Assembly (NCBI GenBank): GCA_040221975.1
Contig: JAVJWR010000002.1
Location: 67,555-131,554 of the forward strand
Direction of reading: 5' to 3'
DNA: 64,000 nt
Source of the DNA: Haliea sp040221975
GTDB taxonomy: Bacteria > Pseudomonadota > Gammaproteobacteria > Pseudomonadales > Halieaceae
A program made the position numbers and the translations under genes. The notes beneath the pieces are model-generated. The model searched no databases. It saw nothing but the letters and a program-made list of their open reading frames with translations, and had not been told where the DNA came from. This document shows positions 8,804-16,700 of this stretch, in pieces. Position 1 is the first letter of the stretch, and the number at the start of each line of letters is the position of its first letter.

Positions 8804-10024
8804 ATGGAGATAATCTCGACAGGCTGGCATGTTTTTGGCGCGTTGCTGGTCTTTTTGCTGGGTGCATTTACATCTCTGGCTATTGCTAGCCGTTTTGGTA
8901 TCGGTGATAAGCGAGGCTTGTTTCTTTATTTATGGCATACTCTTTGGTGTTTAGTTTATTTGATTTACGCAATTAACGCGGGTGGTGATTCGCTTTTTTA
9001 CTACAGCGAATCCATTTCTGGAGAACTAAAAAGCTTCCGATTGGGTACTGTTGCTGTAATTTATTTCACACATTTCTTTTCGGATTTCGTGGGCCTATCT
9101 ATTTTGGGAGTCTTCCTTGTCAATAATATCATTGGTTTTATAGGTTTATTAGGATTTGCTGGCGCGCTAAAAAAGGCAACTGTAGCCAAGAGTAGCCAGT
9201 TACGCTTGCTTGCGCTTGTCATCATACTTTTACCTTCGGTGAGTTTTTGGTCATCTGCAATTGGCAAGGACTCTATCGCATTCATGGCTGCCGGGTTGGC
9301 CCTCTGGGCAGCACTCGATTTGCGGCGTAGGGTGGGCCTGATGATTTTTGCCGTTTTGTCGATGTTTTTCGTCCGTGCTCACATGGCAGCAATGATGGTA
9401 ATCGCTCTAAGTGCTACTTTCATTATTGATGCTAACATATCAATGTTAAAGCGCTTCTTTTTCGGTATGGCTAGCTTATCAGTTGCAACCTTGCTAATTC
9501 CGTTTGCACTTGAATATGCTGGCGTTGGAGATGTTGATGCTGATGGCTTAATCAGCTATGTCGAGGCTCGACAAGGTTACAATCAAGAAGGTGGAGGAGG
9601 AGTAGACATCGCCCCAATGAGTCTGCCTGTGCAGCTGTTTACCTATATGTTTCGTCCCTTGGTTTTTGAGGCTCGCTCTGTTTTTCACCTGGGCGCTGCT
9701 GTTGATAATTTAGTTCTAGCAATTCTGTTTATGGTCGGTGGATTGGTAGTTTGCAAGCGAAGGAAGAGCCGCATGGACGATGCGCGAGTGTTCCTCTGGG
9801 TGTATGCACTCTTTGCCTGGATCGTCCTGGCTATGACCACCGCTAACCTGGGGATCGCTATGCGGCAAAAATGGATGTTTGCTCCAATGCTGATCTACCT
9901 GATGATTTCGGTAATGGGCCAGTCAGGAAGTAACAGGCATAGCCCGCGAATATCAACAGGGCACATCAGTACTTCGGTGGTTACAGGTTCTGGCACGTCC
10001 GGCAAAGAAACTAGCAATGCATAA
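8804..10024 (+). CDS. Wzy-like polysaccharide polymerase / EpsG-type membrane protein
   Basis: An integral membrane protein of 406 residues with about ten hydrophobic segments. Residues 50-70 hold INAGGDSLFYY, an acidic and aromatic loop like those of EpsG/Wzy proteins, and VSFWSSAIGKDSIAFMA in the middle matches the conserved helix of that group. A large periplasmic loop (around EARQGYNQEGGGG) sits in the C-terminal half. It would polymerise repeat units at the periplasmic face. Wzy proteins diverge strongly, so the call rests on topology, this motif and context. The next gene starts 8 bases before its stop. Confidence 0.7.
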   Translation: MEIISTGWHVFGALLVFLLGAFTSLAIASRFGIGDKRGLFLYLWHTLWCLVYLIYAINAGGDSLFYYSESISGELKSFRLGTVAVIYFTHFFSDFVGLSILGVFLVNNIIGFIGLLGFAGALKKATVAKSSQLRLLALVIILLPSVSFWSSAIGKDSIAFMAAGLALWAALDLRRRVGLMIFAVLSMFFVRAHMAAMMVIALSATFIIDANISMLKRFFFGMASLSVATLLIPFALEYAGVGDVDADGLISYVEARQGYNQEGGGGVDIAPMSLPVQLFTYMFRPLVFEARSVFHLGAAVDNLVLAILFMVGGLVVCKRRKSRMDDARVFLWVYALFAWIVLAMTTANLGIAMRQKWMFAPMLIYLMISVMGQSGSNRHSPRISTGHISTSVVTGSGTSGKETSNA

Positions 10025-11180
10025 AATCAACGCTTGCGCTCCTCGCCGGATCGCCATCTTGGCAGGTCTTGGCTCCTCTCTCGTCAATTTCCGTGGCCCT
10101 TTGCTGAAGGCTCTTTGCGATTCTGGCATCGAAGTTCATGCTATCGCTAACGGCCTACGGGAAGACCTGGCGACTCGTAAGCGACTTGAGGACTGGGGTG
10201 TAGTCACCCATGATGTGGTAATGCAGCGCACCGGCACCAATCCGCTGAGCGATCTTGCGGCACTGCGAGAACTTTATCACCTTTACCGAGAGATCAAGCC
10301 TGATGCGGTGCTCGGGTATACCGTTAAGCCGGCTCTCTACGGTACCTTGACGGCTTGGCTCGCTCGGGTACCCAAGCGATATGCCCTGATTACCGGACTT
10401 GGGTATGCTTTTACCGGCGAAGCACGTGGTAAGAGGAGGTTGATTCAGTGGTTGGTGCGTGCTCTATACCGCCAGGCACTCAGTCGCGCAGAAAGGGTCT
10501 TTTTCCAGAATCCCGATGATGAGTCACTGTTCCGTCATCTGGAGCTACTGAGCAAACAAGTACCTTCTCAGGTGGTAAGCGGCTCTGGAATTGATACCTC
10601 GCACTTCGCTTGCTCTCCACTGCCTGAAAATGGTCCCAATTTTTTGTTGATCGCTCGATTGTTGGGTGACAAGGGAGTCCGTGAATATGTGGCGGCGGCG
10701 TCCAAAGTGCGCGAAAGGCACCCTGATGCTCGATTCCGCCTGGTAGGTTTCATCGATGGGAATCCGGATTCCATTACCCAGCGTGAGCTGGAGCAGTGGA
10801 TAGTTGATGGGGATATCGATTACTTGGGTGAATTGGATGACGTCCGCCCAGCGATAGCTGATGCGAGCGTTTATGTGTTGCCCAGCTATCGCGAGGGCAC
10901 ACCGCGCACGGTCCTGGAGGCCATGTCCATGGGGCGACCGATCATAACCGCTGATGCGCCCGGTTGCCGAGAGACGGTATCACATGGCGACAACGGATAT
11001 TTAGTCCCAGTAAAGGCAGTCGATGAGCTAGTTGAAGCTATGGAATACTTTATTACTCGGCCCGATTTGATCCACCAGATGGGTGCCCGATCCCGAGAAA
11101 TCGCAGTTGAAAAATACGAAGTACAAAAGGTAAATGCACAGATGCTGGAAGGCATGGGTATATTAACTGCTAATTGTTGA
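10017..11180 (+). CDS. GT4 glycosyltransferase, PglA/WbnH-like
   Basis: A transferase of 387 residues. YTVKPALYGTLTAWLARVPK and ITGLGYAFTG are characteristic of the PglA-like group that adds GalNAc or a related HexNAc to an undecaprenyl-diphosphate-linked amino sugar. The C-terminal domain has IARLLGDKGVREYV, SYREGTPRTVLEAMSMGRP and ITADAPGCRETV, the nucleotide-sugar site. It overlaps the end of the polymerase gene and leads into an aminotransferase, dehydratase, phosphoglycosyltransferase and acetyltransferase. That matches a Campylobacter-like pgl arrangement and suggests it acts second in the pathway. Confidence 0.8.
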   Translation: MHKINACAPRRIAILAGLGSSLVNFRGPLLKALCDSGIEVHAIANGLREDLATRKRLEDWGVVTHDVVMQRTGTNPLSDLAALRELYHLYREIKPDAVLGYTVKPALYGTLTAWLARVPKRYALITGLGYAFTGEARGKRRLIQWLVRALYRQALSRAERVFFQNPDDESLFRHLELLSKQVPSQVVSGSGIDTSHFACSPLPENGPNFLLIARLLGDKGVREYVAAASKVRERHPDARFRLVGFIDGNPDSITQRELEQWIVDGDIDYLGELDDVRPAIADASVYVLPSYREGTPRTVLEAMSMGRPIITADAPGCRETVSHGDNGYLVPVKAVDELVEAMEYFITRPDLIHQMGARSREIAVEKYEVQKVNAQMLEGMGILTANC

Positions 11181-11235
11181 TTTGTTGCCGAATGCTGACT
11201 GGGTTTCCTTGACTATATAACTATGGGATATCGTT

Positions 11236-12399
11236 TTGACAGTACTGTTTGACCAGATTATTAGTGAAGTGCACACGATTTTTGGCGATGGCTTCGTCCC
11301 GCTTCATCGCCCTGTCTTTGAAGGCAACGAACGCCAGTACCTTGTCGATTGTATAGACTCTAACTTTGTCTCCTCGGTCGGCACCAAGGTCACCGAATTC
11401 GAACAACGCATCGCCGACTTCGCTGGTAGCAAATATGCGGTCGCCACGATAAATGGCACGGCCGCACTGCACATAGCGTTAGGTCTGGCCGGGGTGAGGG
11501 CAGGCGAGGAGGTGATCACCCAGGCCCTCACCTTTATCGCCACCTGTAACGCCACTCGTTATTGTGATGCCTGGCCAGTCTTTGTTGATGTGGAGAGCGA
11601 CACGCTGGGCATGAGCCCCACAGCCTTGCGCAGGTTTTTGGAGGAGTTCGCTGAGCGGCGCCCGGAAGGCATATTCAATCGGACCAGTGGGCGCCGTTTG
11701 GCTGCGTGTGTGCCCATGCATACTTTTGGCTTGCCGTGCCGGATTACCGAGATCATCGCTATCTGCCAGGAATACGGTATTTCCGTGGTAGAGGATGCAG
11801 CGGAGTCCCTCGGCAGCTATGTCGGTGAGCAGCACACCGGTAGCTTTGGCACCCTGGGTACCTTCAGCTTTAACGGCAACAAGGTGATTACCACCGGCGG
11901 TGGCGGCATGATTGTCACCAATGACGAGGCACTGGCCCTGCGTGCCAAGCACATTACCACCACGGCTAAGGTTCCCCACGCCTGGGAATTCGTCCACGAT
12001 GAGGTGGGCTACAACTACCGCCTGCCCAATCTTAATGCGGCCCTAGGCTGCGCGCAGATGGAGCGGCTGCCGGAAATTCTCGCCATCAAGGCGGGAATCG
12101 CCGCGCGCTATGCCGCCTTGCTGGAAGGGAGCCCCCTGGAAATGGTGCAGCCTTTGCCCGACACTACTGCCAATAACTGGCTGAATGCAGTCCTGTTGGA
12201 GAACCGTGAGGCCAGGGACGCCTTTCTGGAATACACCAACAGCCGCGAGGTGATGACCCGCCCGGTATGGCGGCTCATGCACCACCTGGAGATGTTTGCC
12301 CATTGCCAGCACGACGGGCTGGTGAATTCACTCTGGTTGGAAGACCGCCTGGTTAACCTGCCCTCCAGTGTGCCGGAAGGCGCCCTCGGGAAGTTGTGA
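11236..12399 (+). CDS. LegC/PglE-type PLP-dependent aminotransferase (DegT/DnrJ/EryC1/StrS family)
   Basis: A protein of 387 residues starting at TTG. No better in-frame start exists, and family members begin at about the same place (FVPLHRPVFEGNE at 20-32). FVSSVG, VATINGTAALHIAL and VVEDAAESLG (D187 contacts the PLP ring nitrogen) are all present. K216 in FNGNKVITTGGGG is the Schiff-base lysine. LegC and PglE add an amino group to C4 of a UDP-4-keto-6-deoxy sugar. The next gene, 3 bases downstream, encodes the dehydratase that would make that ketone. Confidence 0.85.
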   Translation: MTVLFDQIISEVHTIFGDGFVPLHRPVFEGNERQYLVDCIDSNFVSSVGTKVTEFEQRIADFAGSKYAVATINGTAALHIALGLAGVRAGEEVITQALTFIATCNATRYCDAWPVFVDVESDTLGMSPTALRRFLEEFAERRPEGIFNRTSGRRLAACVPMHTFGLPCRITEIIAICQEYGISVVEDAAESLGSYVGEQHTGSFGTLGTFSFNGNKVITTGGGGMIVTNDEALALRAKHITTTAKVPHAWEFVHDEVGYNYRLPNLNAALGCAQMERLPEILAIKAGIAARYAALLEGSPLEMVQPLPDTTANNWLNAVLLENREARDAFLEYTNSREVMTRPVWRLMHHLEMFAHCQHDGLVNSLWLEDRLVNLPSSVPEGALGKL

Positions 12400-12402
12400 T
12401 AC

Positions 12403-13590
12403 ATGGATATCCTGAAATTGATTGGCCGTGATCGGCCACTTTTCGCGCAAGACGTCAAACAGCACGAGGTGGAGCTGTTGGAACTGGTGTCCAGTAGCCG
12501 CTTTCTGGTCATCGGGGGAGCCGGTTCCATCGGCCAAGCCGTCGCGCGTGAGATATTCAAGCGCAACCCCAAAGTGCTGCACGTGGTGGACATCAGTGAA
12601 AACAACATGGTCGAGCTGGTGCGCGATATCCGCAGCACCCTGGGCTATATAAACGGTGACTTCCACACCTTTGCCCTCGACTGCGGCTCCCGGGAATACC
12701 AGGCGCTGATCAACGCCAGTGGCGGCTACGACTACATTTTCAATCTGTCGGCCCTCAAGCATGTGCGTAGTGAGAAGGATCCCTTCACCTTGATGCGCCT
12801 GATCGAGGTCAATATTCTCAACACCCTGTCGACCATCGCCCAGGCGCGCAATACCGGCACCCGCAAGTACTTTTGCGTCTCCACCGACAAGGCTGCCAAC
12901 CCGGTGAATATGATGGGGGCCAGCAAGCGCATTATGGAAATGTTCCTGATACGCGAGAGCCTGACCCTGCCCATATCCACCGCCCGCTTTGCCAACGTGG
13001 CGTTTTCCGATGGCTCCCTGCTGCACGGCTTCAACCAGCGCTTCTCCAAACGCCAGCCTATCTCTGCTCCAAGTGATGTGCGTCGCTATTTCGTTACCCC
13101 GCAAGAGTCCGGCGAATTGTGCCTGATGTCCGGCCTGCTGGGCGACAACCGCGATATCTTCTTCCCCAAGCTCAGCGAGCAGCTGGATCTAGTGCGTTTC
13201 AGCGACATCGCCGTGCGCTACTTGCACTGCCTGGGCTTCGAGCCCCACGAGTGTGCTTCTGAAGACGAAGCCCGCGACCGCGCCGCCGAGCTGATCGCCC
13301 GCAAGCAATGGCCCGTGTATTTCTTTGCCAGTGACACGACCGGTGAGAAGGATTTTGAGGAGTTTTATACCGACGCCGAAACTCTCGACATGCAGCGCTT
13401 CGATGCCATCGGCGTCATCAAAAATGAGCCGGTTATCGATGAGGCGCGCTTGGAGCACTTCCTTCAGCGCATTACCGAGATTCGTGCGGGCAGCACCTGG
13501 GATAAACCGGAAATTGTCGAACTGTTCAACTATATGATTCCGGATTTCAGGCACAAGGAAACTGGCAAGTACCTGGATGGGAGGATGTAG
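12403..13590 (+). CDS. UDP-N-acetylhexosamine 4,6-dehydratase-like SDR protein (polysaccharide biosynthesis)
   Basis: A protein of 395 residues. The NAD-binding motif is VIGGAGSIGQ (36-45), followed by VDISENNMVEL. STDKAANPVNMMGASKR (160-176) carries the catalytic region with D162 and K163. Met171 sits where most SDR enzymes have the catalytic Tyr (MxxxK), as described for the WbpM/PglF group. The membrane N-terminal domain of WbpM/PglF is absent, so it is a soluble, LegB-like version. It would convert UDP-GlcNAc to the 4-keto-6-deoxy intermediate used by the preceding aminotransferase. Confidence 0.8.
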   Translation: MDILKLIGRDRPLFAQDVKQHEVELLELVSSSRFLVIGGAGSIGQAVAREIFKRNPKVLHVVDISENNMVELVRDIRSTLGYINGDFHTFALDCGSREYQALINASGGYDYIFNLSALKHVRSEKDPFTLMRLIEVNILNTLSTIAQARNTGTRKYFCVSTDKAANPVNMMGASKRIMEMFLIRESLTLPISTARFANVAFSDGSLLHGFNQRFSKRQPISAPSDVRRYFVTPQESGELCLMSGLLGDNRDIFFPKLSEQLDLVRFSDIAVRYLHCLGFEPHECASEDEARDRAAELIARKQWPVYFFASDTTGEKDFEEFYTDAETLDMQRFDAIGVIKNEPVIDEARLEHFLQRITEIRAGSTWDKPEIVELFNYMIPDFRHKETGKYLDGRM

Positions 13591-13593
13591 GCC

Positions 13594-14268
13594 ATGCAGC
13601 GGATATTGGATATCCTCCTCTCCGGGCTCGCATTGCTCCTGCTGTCACCCCTGTTGATTCCGATAGTTATCGCCCTGCGCCTGACCGGCGAGGGTGAGAT
13701 TTTTTTCGTCCAGCAGCGCATTGGCCGCGGCGGTAAGCCCTTCGGCCTTTACAAGCTCGCCACCATGCTCAAGAACAGCCCCAACCTGGGTACCGGCACC
13801 GTGACCGTCAAGGATGACCCCCGGGTACTTCCAATGGGCAAGCTGCTGCGCAAGACCAAGATTAACGAGCTGCCCCAGCTGTTGAACATCCTCTTTGGGG
13901 ATATGAGCATCATCGGTCCCCGCCCGCAAACCCGGCGCTGTTTCGATGCGTTTCCTGTAGCCTCCCAGGCTGAAATCATCAAGGTTCGTCCGGGTCTTTC
14001 CGGCGTTGGGTCCATCATCTTTCGTGGCGAAGAGGACATGATGCATGCCAGCGATGATCCGGACCATTTCTACGACCATGTGATCATGCCCTACAAGGGC
14101 AAGCTGGAGGAGTGGTACGTGGCAAACCAGGGCATTTGGACGTATCTGAAGTGCATATTCGTGACGGCGTGGGTGGTGGTCTTTCCGGGTTCAAGGATTG
14201 CCTGGCGCGTTTTTGCCAAGCTGCCAGAGCCGCCGGCGGAGTTGGCGGAGAATTTGGTGTGGGCGTGA
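13594..14268 (+). CDS. Initiating phosphoglycosyltransferase, PglC/WcaJ-type sugar transferase
   Basis: A monotopic phosphoglycosyltransferase of 224 residues. The re-entrant hydrophobic helix is at 5-30. FFVQQRIGRGGKPFGLYKL, VKDDPRV and FGDMSIIGPRPQ are the family core. The catalytic dyad, Asp-Glu in characterised PglC, reads Asn-Glu here (N91-E92 in KTKINELPQL). The C-terminal half has PGLSGVGSI. It would transfer the amino-sugar 1-phosphate to undecaprenyl phosphate and start the repeat unit. It lies 3 bases after the dehydratase, in the same operon. Confidence 0.85.
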   Translation: MQRILDILLSGLALLLLSPLLIPIVIALRLTGEGEIFFVQQRIGRGGKPFGLYKLATMLKNSPNLGTGTVTVKDDPRVLPMGKLLRKTKINELPQLLNILFGDMSIIGPRPQTRRCFDAFPVASQAEIIKVRPGLSGVGSIIFRGEEDMMHASDDPDHFYDHVIMPYKGKLEEWYVANQGIWTYLKCIFVTAWVVVFPGSRIAWRVFAKLPEPPAELAENLVWA

Positions 14269-14269
14269 T

Positions 14270-14325
14270 CAAGTTGGTTTTTTTTGATGTACCACTTCGG
14301 CCGGGAATTCGTCATGCTGTGGGTT
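14270..14325. repeat. Left end of repeat element, copy 1
   Basis: From about 14281 the sequence TTTTGATGTACCAC and the next 35 bases align at roughly 80 percent identity with 18211-18260. It follows directly on the phosphoglycosyltransferase gene. With the right end at 14424-14499 it brackets about 100 bases that hold no convincing gene. The 306-base gap between 14268 and 14575 is essentially this element. Confidence 0.6.
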
Positions 14326-14423
14326 CGAGGAGCAGAAGCAAACTCTATTTCTTCATACCCTGATGCCCGGATCCGTCGTTATCGTACTGGTAGTGCTGCG
14401 GCTGCAGCTTTGGTTGGAGTGAG

Positions 14424-14490
14424 ATGGCGTCTTATATTAAAGCGTTTTGGCTTCCAGCGCGGTTTATAACCGAAAAACGTCTCCGCGGAG
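14424..14490. repeat. Right end of repeat element, copy 1
   Basis: This aligns with 18667-18731. The last 27 bases (14464-14490 against 18705-18731) are identical, ending in the palindrome CTCCGCGGAG. The earlier part matches less well (ATGGCGTCTTATAT against GTGGCCTATAT). Copy 1 lacks the coiled-coil gene that copy 2 carries between its ends, so it looks like an internal-deletion derivative. Confidence 0.65.
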
Positions 14491-14499
14491 TTTTTTTCG
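14471..14499. terminator. Symmetrical terminator-like hairpin
   Basis: CGAAAAA, a GC-rich palindrome (CTCCGCGGAG) and TTTTTTTCG form one long stem with an A tract on one side and a T tract on the other. It could stop transcription in both directions and would close the aminosugar operon. In the second copy of the repeat the T tract is missing (GATTCTG follows the palindrome). Confidence 0.5.
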
Positions 14500-14574
14500 A
14501 GCCGCAGGGGGTTAGTGGTTTGTTGTCTGATTGGACGAGCCCGATAAATTGGCCGAAAAACTCCGACCTTAATA

Positions 14575-15162
14575 ATGCATGACCCCCACGTCTGGCAGCA
14601 GGTAGCCCGCCTGCATGTCGACAACCTGGACCAAGGCTTTCTGGCCACCCTCGGGCCTCGCTTCCTCGCGCTGATGTACCGGGCCATCGACGAGTGTGAC
14701 AGCTCCGTACTGCTGGTCGAGCAGCGTAATGAACATGTTATCGGCTTCGTTTGCGGTGCCCACAGCATGGGGCCGATTTACCGTCACATGCTGCGGCACT
14801 GGCAGCGTTTGATTCCCTCTCTGTTCCCCTCCCTACTGAATCCGCGCCGTATTTGGCGTATCCTCGAGATCCTGCGCTATAGCGGGAAGGGCGCTGCGTT
14901 GGCTAATTTACCTGCTTACGAGCTTCTCAGTATCGCTGTCGAGCCGTCAGCACGAGGGCAGGGAGTGTCCGAGCGGCTCTACAAGGGACTGATGGACCAT
15001 TGCCGTGAACACGGTATCCCTTCGTTCAAGATTGTCGTGGGGGAGAGTCTGGCGCCGGCGCACAGGTTTTACCTACGTATGGGGGCGGAGGTGGCCGGGG
15101 AGACTGAGGTGCACAGGGGGGAGAGGTCTGTGGTTTTTGTGCAGCGCGTTGGGCGGACCTGA
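14575..15162 (+). CDS. GNAT family N-acetyltransferase, possibly for the 4-amino sugar
   Basis: A protein of 195 residues. LLSIAVEPSARGQGVSERLY is the acetyl-CoA-binding motif A (Q/RxxGxG/A form), and HRFYLRMGAEVAGE is motif B. The N-terminus has DNLDQGFLATLGPRFLALMY, common in GNAT proteins of polysaccharide loci. The position after the aminotransferase, dehydratase and phosphoglycosyltransferase suggests it N-acetylates the UDP-4-amino-6-deoxy sugar, a job done by the left-handed beta-helix protein PglD in Campylobacter. That role is an inference. A different acceptor is possible because a repeat element separates it from the operon. Confidence 0.75.
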   Translation: MHDPHVWQQVARLHVDNLDQGFLATLGPRFLALMYRAIDECDSSVLLVEQRNEHVIGFVCGAHSMGPIYRHMLRHWQRLIPSLFPSLLNPRRIWRILEILRYSGKGAALANLPAYELLSIAVEPSARGQGVSERLYKGLMDHCREHGIPSFKIVVGESLAPAHRFYLRMGAEVAGETEVHRGERSVVFVQRVGRT

Positions 15163-15275
15163 TGTACGTGTGCAAGCGAATTTGCTACAAACGTTCTGCT
15201 GCGGCTATCCACAAGCACCTGGAGCCAAGTGCATGGTATAACCGAAATGGGTTTGCGCGGAGGCGCCATTTCTTC

Positions 15276-16700
15276 TCAGCCCCCTGGCGCCGGAATTTGC
15301 CAACTAGCGACACCGGAGCCACGTGTGCCTCCGTTGCTGGTAGTTGTCAGTAGCCACGCCACAGCCAATGGCATGACATAGAGCAAAGCTCTGGAAAGTC
15401 CCGTGTGATCCAGCGCTGTCTCGGGCGCTGCCATAACAAAATACAGTACGATCACGGTTAGTCCACCCATAACGCCAAGATTTTCCACCCGCAGGAGCAG
15501 TGGCCACTTGCGAAGTGCCAACACCATCGCTGCAGCCCCCAGCCATAGATAGGCGGCCAGGTGCCAGTTTCCGAACTGCAATAGTGCCTCGAAAAACGGG
15601 GAGGGCTGCCAGTCCGGGTTGAAAGCAAAACGCACCAGGCCGGTGACGTGAAATTCCGAAGAGGAAAGCAGGAGTTTTTGGCCTCCCGGCAAGGGAAATT
15701 GAAGATTCATGTATCCCAACAGGGTCAGCCCCAGAATACCTGCCATCGTGATGCTTGCAATGACCAATGCTACGGCCACCGGCCTCGGTGCGCGCATGCC
15801 GATTTCGACAACCACGAGTGCCAAGAGCACGGCTGCAAAACCCATCCCTGCACGTTTTGCCTGCAAGCAGGCAGCGGCCATCAGCAAAGCCAAAACAAGC
15901 TGGCGATAGCGGTGGTTACACCTGAATTCACTCAAGGCCAGCACGCCTACGGTAAACGCCAGCGTCAGCCAGATATCCGCGTAGCCGGCGAGCGCAACAT
16001 GGCTGTTTAAATAGGGCAGGCTCGTAACCAGATAGGCGCCGAGCGCGGCCACTAGGCTTGAAGAACGTTCGCGCAGATATCCGTATACGATGGCCGCCAG
16101 CGCCAGATACGCCAGAAGCCAGGGAAGATGCAGGAAGGGCTCGTGGCTTTTTTCACTGGCGAGCATCATCCACAACATTGCGAGAGTCGAGACCTCCCCA
16201 TAATTGCCAATGGTCTCCATCGGTGCATCCAGGGAACGATTGGCAAAGAACTGGATGACTTTGGGTTCCCATCCTCGCCAGGCATCCCAGGGAAAAGTTG
16301 GGCGCAGTAGCAGCTCCTGCACAACGAAAAGCAGGTGAGCGCCCATAGCGAGGCAGAGCAAGGGTATGATTCCCTGCTGCCAGCCGGCTGTAGATGTGCC
16401 TGTCAGCTCTGCCGGGTGTGGAGGAGCCGGTTTGTCTGATATCTTGCGACGTAGTGCGCCAACGACCACCAGGATCGTGAGCACCAGCAATACCACCGCC
16501 ATCGGCCGGAAGTGCAGAGTCCACCCACCTGCATCCCACGCCTTAATGAGCCACACCACAGCGAGCATGCCCAGAATGTACCCTTGTCCGAGGTACAGGA
16601 ATACGGAGCGCCCCGGGCCCGATAACCAGCGGGCCAGCATCAGACCGAATATCCAGGGGAGAGAGGCGGCTAGCAGCAATGCGAGTGCAGTGCTTGTCAT
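15276..16700 (-). CDS. Polytopic membrane protein of unknown function (GT39/GT-C-like)
   Basis: A protein of 474 residues with about 12 hydrophobic segments. Between the first ones is a large loop with PTFPWDAWRGWEPKVIQFFA, where the acidic residue after the first helices and the aromatic content recall GT-C glycosyltransferases. LNSHVALAGYADIWLTLAF is another recognisable helix pair of that class. It starts at the ATG at 16700, which overlaps the stop of the preceding gene by four bases (ATGA). A GT-C enzyme using a lipid-linked sugar donor is the best guess. Confidence 0.55.
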   Translation of the reverse strand: MTSTALALLLAASLPWIFGLMLARWLSGPGRSVFLYLGQGYILGMLAVVWLIKAWDAGGWTLHFRPMAVVLLVLTILVVVGALRRKISDKPAPPHPAELTGTSTAGWQQGIIPLLCLAMGAHLLFVVQELLLRPTFPWDAWRGWEPKVIQFFANRSLDAPMETIGNYGEVSTLAMLWMMLASEKSHEPFLHLPWLLAYLALAAIVYGYLRERSSSLVAALGAYLVTSLPYLNSHVALAGYADIWLTLAFTVGVLALSEFRCNHRYRQLVLALLMAAACLQAKRAGMGFAAVLLALVVVEIGMRAPRPVAVALVIASITMAGILGLTLLGYMNLQFPLPGGQKLLLSSSEFHVTGLVRFAFNPDWQPSPFFEALLQFGNWHLAAYLWLGAAAMVLALRKWPLLLRVENLGVMGGLTVIVLYFVMAAPETALDHTGLSRALLYVMPLAVAWLLTTTSNGGTRGSGVASWQIPAPGG

